Origin: CAVTHW01 sp963734625
Lineage (GTDB): Bacteria; Acidobacteriota; Terriglobia; Bryobacterales; Bryobacteraceae
Direction: 5' to 3'
Assembly: GCA_963734625.1 (NCBI GenBank)
Contig: CAVTHW010000003.1
Coordinates: forward strand, 1-64,000
DNA length: 64,000 bases
Part shown: piece by piece, positions 43,696 through 52,115 of the stretch
How the letters are laid out: every line of letters starts with the position of its first letter
Position numbering within the stretch: the first letter of the stretch is position 1
Program-made: the position numbers and the translations under genes
The notes under the pieces: generated by a model
Seen by the model: only the letters and a program-made list of their open reading frames with translations
Told to the model about the DNA's origin: nothing
Databases searched by the model: none

Positions 43696-44646
43696 ATGAA
43701 ATATGCACTCACGCTGGGCTGGCTCGCGACGGCGCTGCTGTTCGCCCAGGCCCCTCCATCCACCGCCCCTCAGCCCCAACCGGCTGCTACGGAAGTTCCC
43801 ATTCCGCGCACCCTGTTGACTGTGCCGCCGGACACGCTGGTTGCCACCATCGACGGACAGAAGGTGCTGGCTTCGGACCTGCAGGCCGTCATGCGCGCGG
43901 TTTCGCCCGCGCAGCAGCAGCAGATTCTGCAGGATCCGCGCATCTTCCTCGAGACCTATGGCCTGATGCGGCGGCTGGCGGGAATGGCCGAGAAGGGCGC
44001 TCTGGATCAGAAAAGCCCGCTCAAGGAACAACTGGCCTATAACCGGATGCTGGCCTTGGCCCAGGCCCAGATGAGTTTCGCCCAGAACCAGATTGTCGTC
44101 AAACCCGAAGAAGTGAAGAAGTTCTATGGCGAGAACAAGGACGTGTTCTCTCAAGTCCGGATCAAAGTGATTTACCTCCCTTTTAGCTCTGGCGCCGCTT
44201 CCTCTGGGACTCCCGAGAAGAAGACCCCGACTGAGGCCGAGGCCCAGGCCAAGGCGGAGAAGCTGTATGCGGATATCCAGGCCGGCGCGGACTTCGTCAA
44301 GCTGGTGAAGGAGAACTCCGGAGACCCAACTTCAGCGGCAAAGGACGGGGACTTTGGCGTCATCTCGCGATCCGACAACCTTCCCGAGGAGATCAAAACG
44401 GCGGTCTTCGCCCTGAAACAGGGGCAGGTCACCAAGCCAATCAAGCTTCCGAACGGCTACTACCTGCTCCGCGTGGAGGAGTTGACCGTGCAGCCTCTTG
44501 AAAAGGTGGAAGCCAAAATCACCGACGACCTGCTGAACATGCGGATGAACGATTGGATGAAGGGCATTAAAGACAGTATCGAGGTTAAGATTCTGTCGCC
44601 GGATGTCCTGCCCGTGGCCCCCGCGGCCTCTGCCCCCGCCAAGTGA
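43696..44646 (+). CDS. Periplasmic peptidyl-prolyl isomerase (parvulin/SurA-like)
   Basis: 316 residues. Signal peptide MKYALTLGWLATALLFAQ, Pro-rich spacer, helical SurA_N-like part about 50-145 (TLVATIDGQKVLASDLQAVM, AQAQMSFAQNQIVVKPEEV), then a PpiC parvulin domain about 150-265 (QVRIKVIYLPFSS, AEKLYADIQAGADFVKLVKE, GDFGVISRSDNLPEEIKTAV, GQVTKPIKLPNGYYLLRVEE). Helps outer-membrane and periplasmic proteins to fold. It opens a rightward group with a HELFH protein, a TlpA-like thioredoxin and a DsbD-N-like protein, consistent with periplasmic protein quality control. Confidence 0.9.
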   Translation: MKYALTLGWLATALLFAQAPPSTAPQPQPAATEVPIPRTLLTVPPDTLVATIDGQKVLASDLQAVMRAVSPAQQQQILQDPRIFLETYGLMRRLAGMAEKGALDQKSPLKEQLAYNRMLALAQAQMSFAQNQIVVKPEEVKKFYGENKDVFSQVRIKVIYLPFSSGAASSGTPEKKTPTEAEAQAKAEKLYADIQAGADFVKLVKENSGDPTSAAKDGDFGVISRSDNLPEEIKTAVFALKQGQVTKPIKLPNGYYLLRVEELTVQPLEKVEAKITDDLLNMRMNDWMKGIKDSIEVKILSPDVLPVAPAASAPAK

Positions 44647-44652
44647 CCGGTC

Positions 44653-45171
44653 TTGACCGCGCGGCGGCAGGACCTTGCGCTTCGAGTCAGTTTTCGCCCC
44701 GGCTTGCGGGCCAGCCGCGGTAAGCTGACTCCGGCCGGCGGCCCCGGCGTCGAGGTCCACGCCGGGTCGTTTCTGAGAAAACGCGAAATTGTGCTGGACG
44801 CCGGTCTGCTGGCCTCTCCCAGGGAACTGGCGCGAATCCTGATTCACGAACTCTTCCATTTTGTCTGGCTGCGGCTGGGCAATCCCGGCCGGCGGTCCTA
44901 TGAGGCCCTTATCGCCGGGGAGATTCGCGAGCGTGTCCCGGGAGAATTGGGTTGGTCGGCGGAATGCCGAAAACGCCGCCTCACCGCACGCGACCGGAGT
45001 CAACGCACCCGCCGCTGGCGCGAGTATGTCTGCGAGAGCTTTTGCGATACGGCGGGCTGGCTGCTCAGCGGAGGAGGCCGGCACGAGGAGTTTACGCTGG
45101 ACCGGCGTGGCCGGACCCGCCGCCGGCGCTGGTTTTGCAGCGCTGAGGCGCTGCGGCGTATCGCACTATAA
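44653..45171 (+). CDS. Small putative zinc metalloprotein with HELFH motif
   Basis: 172 residues starting at TTG 44653, 6 bases after the PPIase stop. The HELFHFVW motif (about 66-73) is an HExxH zinc-binding helix, and a Glu-rich helix follows (EALIAGEIRERVPGELGW). A later stretch (REYVCESFCDTAGWLL) may hold the third ligand. There is no signal peptide and the Arg content is high, so it may act in the cytoplasm. I recognise no named family; a protease function is only an inference from the motif. Co-transcribed with the PPIase by position. Confidence 0.6.
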   Translation: MTARRQDLALRVSFRPGLRASRGKLTPAGGPGVEVHAGSFLRKREIVLDAGLLASPRELARILIHELFHFVWLRLGNPGRRSYEALIAGEIRERVPGELGWSAECRKRRLTARDRSQRTRRWREYVCESFCDTAGWLLSGGGRHEEFTLDRRGRTRRRRWFCSAEALRRIAL

Positions 45172-45190
45172 TTGAAGTAAGGAGAATGAC

Positions 45191-45763
45191 TTGACGCTTC
45201 ATCCCAGGATTGGCTTCACCGCCATGGCCCTCGCCCTGCTGCTGCTCGGCGGGTGTGCGCAGAAGAAGTCCAGCTTGAAAGCGGAGAAGGACCGGAAGTT
45301 CGCCCCGGAGTTCAATCTGAAGGACGCCGACGGCAAAGTGGTAAAACTCTCCGATTATCGCGGCAAAGTCGTGCTGCTCAACTTCTGGGCGACCTGGTGC
45401 GCCCCCTGCCGGCTCGAGATCCCCTGGTTCATGGATTTCGAACAGCAGAACAAGAACCGGGGGTTCGCCGTCGTCGGGATTTCGATGGACGAGGAGGGGT
45501 GGAGCGTGGTCAGGCCGTTTCTGGGCGAACTCAGGGTGAACTACCGCACCCTCATGGGTGACGCTATCACCGCGTCGGTCTATGGCGGCGTGGATGCGCT
45601 CCCCACGACTTTCCTGCTCGACCGCTCCGGCCGGATCGCGGCCACGCATGTGGGCCTGGTCAGCCAAAGCAACTATGCGACTGAGATCGAAGAACTTCTT
45701 AAAGAGCCGCAGGCTGGCGCTGCTGTGGCATCCTGGGTGGGGCGGCGCTGCTGCCGCCGCTGA
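45191..45763 (+). CDS. TlpA-like thioredoxin-fold lipoprotein
   Basis: 190 residues from TTG 45191, with AAGGAG 7 nt upstream. Lipobox LLGGC (C22), then a TlpA/ResA-type domain: FAPEFNLKDADGKVVKLSDY, VVLLNFWATWCAPC (redox Cys 70 and 73), FAVVGISMDEEGW, VDALPTTFLLDRSGRI (cis-Pro). Membrane-tethered periplasmic reductant, likely for cytochrome c maturation or disulfide repair. The extreme C-terminus (EPQAGAAVASWVGRRCCRR) runs into the next gene's signal region and looks unnatural; the true stop may have been lost through a base error near 45700. Confidence 0.85.
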   Translation: MTLHPRIGFTAMALALLLLGGCAQKKSSLKAEKDRKFAPEFNLKDADGKVVKLSDYRGKVVLLNFWATWCAPCRLEIPWFMDFEQQNKNRGFAVVGISMDEEGWSVVRPFLGELRVNYRTLMGDAITASVYGGVDALPTTFLLDRSGRIAATHVGLVSQSNYATEIEELLKEPQAGAAVASWVGRRCCRR

Positions 45764-45783
45764 GCGCGCAAAGTAGCCCGCCT

Positions 45784-46182
45784 GTGGCGGTTGCGGCTTT
45801 GCCTAGGGTGACCGCCGTCAGAAACTCGACGAAGTTGGTGCGGCTTCCCGTCCAGTTGCGAAACGGCTACCACCTGAACAGCCATACGCCGTCGGAAAAC
45901 TACCTGGTTCCGCTGCGCCTGGAATGGGGTTCGACGCCGCTCGAAGTCCTTGAAGTCGGCTATCCCCAGCCGCAAACCCACACCTACTCTTTCTCGGCGA
46001 AGCCGCTTTCGGTCTACACCACCGATTTCGCAATCACCACGCGTTTCGGCGTGCCGGCGACTGCGCCGCTGGGCATGACCGTGGTCAGCGGCAAGCTGCG
46101 CTATCAGGCGTGCAACGATTCTTCGTGCCTTCCTCCCCGCACCGTGGAGGTAAAGTTGTCCATTGATATTCGGTCGCAATAG
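45784..46182 (+). CDS. DsbD N-terminal-like (thiol:disulfide interchange) domain protein
   Basis: 132 residues from GTG 45784. Resembles the periplasmic alpha domain of DsbD: VRLPVQLRNGYHLNSHTP, PLRLEWGST, YPQPQTHTYSF, LRYQACNDSSCLPPRTVEV with the paired Cys (about 115 and 120). Only this domain is present; there is no membrane part. The same frame is open back to 45703 and encodes a signal-like stretch (GILGGAALLPPLSAQ) without ATG, GTG or TTG, so the real start was probably upstream and is hidden by an indel. It follows the TlpA-like gene and likely receives or passes electrons to it. Confidence 0.75.
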   Translation: MAVAALPRVTAVRNSTKLVRLPVQLRNGYHLNSHTPSENYLVPLRLEWGSTPLEVLEVGYPQPQTHTYSFSAKPLSVYTTDFAITTRFGVPATAPLGMTVVSGKLRYQACNDSSCLPPRTVEVKLSIDIRSQ

Positions 46183-46183
46183 C

Positions 46184-47288
46184 TTGAAAAGACTGCTTAT
46201 ACGACCCGGAGCGATTGGCGACTTCATCCTCTCGCTGCCGGCCCTGGAAGCGCTTCAATCGGACTATACGGAGGTCTGGGCAGCCTCGAAGAACCTGCCC
46301 TTGGCGCGGTTCGCCGACCGGGCGCGCCCCATCGTCTCGACCGGCCTGGACCTGGCGGGGCTCCCCGGCGTGGACCCGCCGGCCGGGCTTTGGCAGGATC
46401 TGGGGAGCTTCGATTCGATCATTTCCTGGTACGGGACGAACCGCCCCGAGTTCAGGCAGGCGGTGGCCGGTCTCCCGTTTCACTTCCTCACCGCGGTGCC
46501 GGCGGAAGGAACGGGCCTGCACGCCGCCGACTACTACATGCGCCAGGCGGCGGAAATCGTGGGCCGCTCCCGGGAGGCGATTCCGCGGCTCGACTGCCCC
46601 CCGGGAGACGGCGGATATGCCGCCATCCATCCCTTTTCGGGAAGCCCGCGGAAGAACTGGCCGCTGGACCGTTATCGGGAACTGGCCCGGCTGCTCGAGC
46701 GCCGGATGCCGGTGAAATGGGTGGAGGAGGGCGTCGAACCCGGCGCCGCCCATCGACGACCTCTACGAACTGGCTTGCTGGCTGGCCCGGGCGCGGGTTT
46801 ATGTCGGAAACGATTCGGGGATCACCCACCTGGCGGCCGCGGCGGGGACCCGGGTGGTGGCGTTGTTCGGTCCCACCGACCCGGCAGTGTGGGCGCCCCG
46901 AGGGCCCAACGTCACGATCGTCGCGGGCGCTTCGATGGAGGCGATCGAAGTCGAAGAAGTGGCGACCGCCGTACTGCGCGTTCCCTGTCCCCCTCCAATT
47001 CTCCTCTTGACATACGACTACTGTCAACTGACGATGTGTTCGTATGAGAGCCCGCAGGCTGGTCCTGGCCGAGCACGAACTTGCCATCATGCAGATTTCG
47101 AGACCGTGGCGGACAGCCGCTTCGAGGCCCTCCGGTTGCCACCTGCCGAGTACCGGCTGGAGATCTCCAGAGCCGGGGTATATGCCTTCAATGGATGGCG
47201 GCAAGAAGCAATCGGGAATTCGCTAAAGGCCCAGGAGGCCGAGCGAGATAAGTTATGCTATTTCACTGTCGCGGCTGGTCAGTCGTAA
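46184..47288 (+). CDS. Glycosyltransferase family 9 (heptosyltransferase-like), one frameshift
   Basis: GT9 enzymes add heptose to the LPS core from an ADP-sugar. TTG at 46184 (LKRLLIRPGAIGDFILSLPA) is the family's usual start. The N-terminal half is in one frame to about 46735 (IHPFSGSPRKNWPLDRYREL), and the C-terminal sugar-nucleotide site in the next (LYELACWLARARVYVGNDSG, ITHLAAAAGTRVVALFGPTD, WAPRG). An extra base near 46740 (gaacccggcgcc) accounts for the shift; part of the normal connecting segment may also be missing. The last ~95 residues past 47000 have no GT9 resemblance and look like a fused fragment (RFEALRLPPAEYRLEI recalls carboxypeptidase-regulatory domains). Confidence 0.75.
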
Positions 47289-48832
47289 TTGCATGCGTTG
47301 TAACTGCGTGCTGCCTGGCGGCCTGTTTATGCTTAATGGGCCAAGTTCCGAGCTCGGTTCCCGCGAGTCGTGAGTTGTGGGCGGACGTCAGTGACCTGGC
47401 GTACTCGGCGCCGCCGGAGTTTGGGGCTGACGCGCTGCTGCAACTCGTGGAATCCGGAGCAGTGGCGCAACGGAGCGTGAAGCTTCGGTTGTTAAATGAT
47501 GCTTTTGATTTAGCTGGGAGGGCCCATTTGCCGCGCAAGGTTTCATATTTGATAAGTGGCGGGCGTACCGACACCAGAGAGGGTTGGATGAGCTATGCTT
47601 ACGATCTGAATTTAGATTCGGAGTCGTTGCGGTGCCGCGCCGTTAAGGCGATGATTACGGTGGACCCCTCCCTGGCTCGCCGCCTGTTTTTTGAGGTCGT
47701 CGCGGTCCCGGTTCCACCTCATCAATGCAGCGGCTCGCTGAGTTATAACGGAGAAATCTTTTATGAGACGCTATTGCTTCTTGTGAAGAGCGGATTTAGT
47801 GAGTCTGAGAGGAATAGGAACGAGCAGTTCAACTTCGTCTTGCCATTTGTGTCGTCGGTTTCGTCGGCGGCTCAAGTCGTTCCACTGGCGAAGTTTCTTC
47901 GGGCGGCGAATGTGTTTTCGAAGGAGGAGGTTATTGTTCTGCTGAACACGTTTAGCCAGGCGTTAGGGCGACTGGTGCCGGACGACCGGGCGTTCCGGGA
48001 CGGCTACGGAGTCATTGAGAGCGTTGATGAGCTTAGCACGCTTTGTTTGGGGTTTGGTATTACATGTGACAATTTGGTCAACGCTGTGCGAGGGCACATT
48101 GTGCGCAACCTGAGCGGAACCAGGTGTGCTGAGGGTGTGCATGGAGAGGTTGGGGGTGGCCGGACCGCGGGCGGTAAGGGAACGGTGGTGGATAGGTTTA
48201 ATGAATGGAAGGCAAGGTTCCCTCAATATGTGTCACGGGAAGTAGAGGCCGTGAGTGAGGATGAGGTGCGAGTAGTAAAAGTGGCGGGTGCGGCTGACAA
48301 TCCACCGTACTGGACGAGCGCAAAGGCGAAGGACTTGTTGAGGGGTGCGCAGGAGTTGCGATTTGGACCGGTGCAGAGGGGTACAGTAGGGCGGCCGCAA
48401 CCATTGTCGGTGGAGGCGAGAAGAACGGCAGACTGGGAGACAAGGCTGGTCGCGGTATTGGGAAAGATGGAGGATTGGAAACCCGGAGACGAGAAAAGCG
48501 AGGTTGATTATTTCCTTCAGAAGGGTGCTCTCTACGAAACGCTCGTCGAATTGGTCCCAGAGGGGGCTGAGAGAGACCTGGTGCTTCGGCAAGCCGTGGA
48601 CCATATTGCGGCATCCCGTCTTCAAGGGGACAATCCGGTCTTGTGGTTTCAGCAGACCAGCATGCTGCTGCAACGGCTGCGGTTGTCACGGCTTACGGAA
48701 GCGGCAGTAGATAAGCGTACGGAACGAGATGTTGAATGGGTGCTCAAGCGACTGGAGCAGTCCGGCTCCATGATACTTACGCTGTACGCTAGGCTCGAGC
48801 GGCTGAAAGGCCAGAACCGCACGCCGCAATGA
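47255..48832 (+). CDS. Exported protein of unknown function, 525 residues, atypical codon use
   Basis: Hydrophobic N-terminus with several Cys (VVIACVVTACCLAACLCLMG) acts as signal or anchor. The rest is mostly helical: LWADVSDLAYSAPPEFGADA, LLQLVESGAVAQRSVKLRLL, YVSREVEAVSEDEVRVVKVA, YETLVELVPEGAERDLVLRQ. No family is recognised; the spacing of helices recalls HEAT/TPR-like superhelices, but no repeat is clear. Codons such as ttt, tta, agt and gat are far more frequent than in the flanking genes, which suggests foreign origin or low expression. It starts inside the tail of the GT9 frame and is followed after 9 bases by the next exported protein. Confidence 0.65.
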   Translation: MLFHCRGWSVVIACVVTACCLAACLCLMGQVPSSVPASRELWADVSDLAYSAPPEFGADALLQLVESGAVAQRSVKLRLLNDAFDLAGRAHLPRKVSYLISGGRTDTREGWMSYAYDLNLDSESLRCRAVKAMITVDPSLARRLFFEVVAVPVPPHQCSGSLSYNGEIFYETLLLLVKSGFSESERNRNEQFNFVLPFVSSVSSAAQVVPLAKFLRAANVFSKEEVIVLLNTFSQALGRLVPDDRAFRDGYGVIESVDELSTLCLGFGITCDNLVNAVRGHIVRNLSGTRCAEGVHGEVGGGRTAGGKGTVVDRFNEWKARFPQYVSREVEAVSEDEVRVVKVAGAADNPPYWTSAKAKDLLRGAQELRFGPVQRGTVGRPQPLSVEARRTADWETRLVAVLGKMEDWKPGDEKSEVDYFLQKGALYETLVELVPEGAERDLVLRQAVDHIAASRLQGDNPVLWFQQTSMLLQRLRLSRLTEAAVDKRTERDVEWVLKRLEQSGSMILTLYARLERLKGQNRTPQ

Positions 48833-48841
48833 AGTGACGCG

Positions 48842-50363
48842 ATGTCAATGACTCGCAACGGCGTGCTCTTGGTGTTCACGCTCATCTTGGCCCAGCTCGC
48901 GTCCGGGGCCGCGCTCAAGGGGAGAGTCCTAGAAGATCGGTCGGGTTCGGCTGTGGCTGCGGCCAGCCTCCGAATTCAGCAGTCAGGCGCGGCGGCCGTT
49001 GCCGCTGAAGTGGAAACGGATGCCGAAGGGCGCTTTGACGTGCCAGGTCTGGCCGAGGGGGACTACCGCATTGAGGTGTCCAAGCGGAACTTCGTAAGTT
49101 CCGTCTCCCATCTGCGATTGCCACCCGGCGGGGAAGGCTTCACGCTGTGGTTGGTCCGTTGCGGTTCCATATCGGGGCGCGTGGCGGACCAGGGCGGGGA
49201 ACCGGTGTCGCGGCGCAACGGTTTTCGTGTTCCCGAAACCGGCGGAAGCCGAACCTCTCATTCGCGCGTCAGGAACGGCCCGTTCCGCCCGAGTGAATGA
49301 GAAAGGGGAGTACCGCGTTTCCAGTCTGCCTCCGGGAGAATACGCCGTGGCAGTTTCCTGGAGCGGGTCCGATATCGTGCGTAGCCGAATGCGGATCGGC
49401 GCGACGACTGCCGCCAAGTTCGGTTCTGGACTGTTGTTTTATCCCGGCAACGCCCGGATCGAATTCGTGAATATCTCCGGGGGCGCCGAGAGGCGCAGTA
49501 CTGATTTCGTAGTCTTGGCGTCGGGTCTCCAGGAATTGAGTGGCAAGGTGGAGATTTCCGATCCGGAAGCGAGATTCGACGTCGCACTCGTACTGCTCTC
49601 GCACCCGGGCGTCACGATTTCGGCGACGGAATCCGGACCGGAGGGGCGCTTCCGCTTTAGCGGCGTCCCACTTGGCTCCTACGAGGTTATTGCATTAGGA
49701 CCAACCAGGAGGTCTGCCGGCGAGGCGCCTCTCTATGCTCGAACGCGCGTCGAGGTCGCCGGCCCAGGCACGGAGTCTGTAACCCTGACGCCCCGGCCGG
49801 GCCAGTCCATCGCCATGCAATTACGCTCAGCCGAAGAGAAGTTGCCGCAAGCCTGCCCTCAAGCCGTGGCGCTCACTCTTGCGCCAATCTCGGATTGGGG
49901 GGCACAGCAGACACTCCGGGTAAACGTCAGCATGGGGCGGGAGACGGCCGTCGCGAACATAGCGCCGGACCAGTATCGTATTTCGGCCCAGAATCTCGCC
50001 GAAGGGTGTTACATCGCCGGAAGCAGCGTCCTCGATCTGAGAGAAGCGCCCAGCGGTTCTCCCGTCACCGTGACGTTGGCGGCGGGAGGCTCCATTAACG
50101 GCCGCGTGATCGCCGGAAAGCGCAACGTATCCGATGTGGCTGTCATCCTGGTCCCTTCCGGCATTGATTCCCCCAATCGAGTTGTCTTTCCCGGCCAGGA
50201 CTGGCGGTTCTCCTTCAGCCAACTGCCTCCCGGTTCGTACCGCATTGGAACGCGGCTTTTGGGCGGCGCGCCGGAGCCGGAGGCGATGTTCCCAATTGAG
50301 GTGCCAAGCCGGGGCACGGTGGAGGTTGATCTTCCCGTGTACGGCACTACGGGAAGAGAATGA
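48842..50363 (+). CDS. Exported carboxypeptidase-regulatory-like (Ig-like) protein, one frameshift
   Basis: About 506 residues when repaired. Signal peptide (GVLLVFTLILAQLASGA) then tandem carboxypeptidase-regulatory-like beta sandwiches, seen as ALKGRVLEDRSGSAVAAASL ... DAEGRFDVPGLAEGDYRIEV, GSISGRVADQGGEPV, EKGEYRVSSLPPGEYAV, EGRFRFSGVPLGSYEVIALG and GSINGRVIAGKRNVSDVAVI. Such domains are structural and usually serve adhesion or receptor plugs. The frame changes once at about 49212 (cggcgcaacgg), again as one extra base. It ends in ATGA overlap with the next, similar gene, so the pair is translated together. Confidence 0.75.
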
Positions 50364-52075
50364 ACGTATTCCTGGCGATTGTTATTGCGGCGGGCTCGGC
50401 GCTGGCGCAACCGGCGGCACAGAGCAAGCCTGACCCCGCATCCATCAGTGGTCTGATTCGCGACGCTGCGACTGGAATGCCCATTGCGGATGCCACGATT
50501 GAGATTGACCGATCTCAGCGATTCATCGACATCAGCGCCGGTTGGCAGTGTGAGCGCCAATTCCGAAGGCAGGTACGAGGCGAAGGGACTTGAAGGAGGG
50601 ACAATTCCGGATCAGCGCGCGCGGTCCCCGTCGTCCTGCGGTAGCTCGCCTGTACAAGCCTGCCACGAGAATCGTCACCGTGCGTCCCGGTCAGGAACTG
50701 AGGTCCGCCGATCTCGTCTTGTATTTCCATGCCTGTGATCTCTGGAACGGTAACCGACGAAAACGACGAACCTGTGCCAGATGCCGGCGTGTACCTGATA
50801 GAGCGCGAGTACGTATTCGGTGTCCTGCGCTACCGGTTCAGGGACACCAGCGCAACCGATGAAAACGGCCAGTACCGGCTGGGGGCGAATGCCACGCCAG
50901 GACGTGCGTATCTGCTCATGGTCTCTCCGCGTTCCCCTGGCGCCCATCTCAAGGGTAAACTCACCGCAATTTCCCAGTCGCCCGCGGACCCCAAGCTTCG
51001 GAAGAAGACGTTTGCTCCAACCTACTACCCCGGCACGGATTCGGCCCAAGGCGCCCAGCCCATCATTCTCGGACCGGGCGAAATGCGTGAAGGGGTGGAT
51101 GTCCGCGTCCGCCGGTCGCGTTCGTATTGCATAAGCGGCACCCTGAAATCCGTCGGCGGTTCGCAGGGAATGGACTTCAGCATTGCCGAACAGGAACTGG
51201 CGCACATGGCTAGCAACATTGGGCTGATACCGGTCGCCGGCACTACCGGCTCGGATGGCCGGTTCCGCATTTGCGACCTTCACCCGGGTGACTACTTCCT
51301 GACCGCCTATTCGAGTACATCCGCATCCCCAACACCCGAGTCTTTCGTGCGTACGCCGATCACCGTCGCCGACAAGGATGTCGAGATTGCCGTCCAGGCC
51401 TTACCCCAGGTTGCGGTGCGGGGCGAGATCGCGTGGGACGGGGACGCGCCTCCAGACCCCTTGCGCCTTACGGTCCAATTGAGCAACGTCACTCGTGTCT
51501 TTTCGTTTGTGGGCGAATCGAATCCTGAGAATCCAATGTCCGCCGGTTCTGCTCCTTGGCGACTCAGAATGACTGTCCCCGGCCAGTTCGCCTTCAACCA
51601 CCTATACGAGGACGAGTACGCCGTCAAGGTCAGCGATCTCCCCACTGGCGCCTATGTCAAGGACATCACGTACAACGGCAGAAGCATACTGTACGATGCT
51701 TTCCGGGCGGGGCGCGAGTCCGGCCAGAGTTCGCTGCGAATCGTGTTGGCTCGCAATGGCGGCAGCGTGACTGTGAGGATGGCGGATAAAGACGACAACC
51801 CGTTGCCGGATGTGACGGTCGTGCTCTTGCCGGAGCTCAGCCGTTCGGACGGTGTACTGGCTTCCACGATGGTCGTCGGGCAAACTGACCAGAATGGCGA
51901 ATGGTCGTCCTCGGTTCTAGCGCCGGGCAAGTACTTCGTCATCGGCACCAAGGCGCCTGTAGACAAATCGCCGGAAGGCATCAGCAGGTTGACCGCGATG
52001 CGAACAAAGGCGTATGAACTCCAAATAGACTCGAGGGTGTCGGCGCGGCTGGTGCTTACGCCGATTGCGGAATGA
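50360..52075 (+). CDS. Exported carboxypeptidase-regulatory-like protein, three frame changes
   Basis: Signal peptide MNVFLAIVIAAGSALAQ, then SISGLIRDAATGMPIADATI in frame 2; SANSEGRYEAKGLEGG in frame 0; QFRISARGPRRPAVARLYKP in frame 1; and from about 50729 frame 2 again (VISGTVTDENDEPVPDAGVY) to the stop. Three +1 shifts within about 230 bases restore the first frame, so the total length (1,716 bases) is a multiple of three. The downstream part is a series of carboxypeptidase-regulatory-like domains (DENGQYRLGANATPGRAYLL, SDGRFRICDLHPGDYFLTAY, AVKVSDLPTGAYVKDITYNG). Likely envelope protein paired with the preceding gene. Three shifts in so short a span would disable it if they are real. Confidence 0.7.
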
Positions 52076-52115
52076 GCTTGGTGTATGCTGGACAGAATCC
52101 GGGTCTCTAAAAAGC

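Noticed and set aside
45167..45172. TATAAT as a promoter for the TlpA-like gene
   Set aside because: It overlaps the stop of the preceding gene and would place the transcript start on the AAGGAG ribosome site; the gene is more likely co-transcribed.
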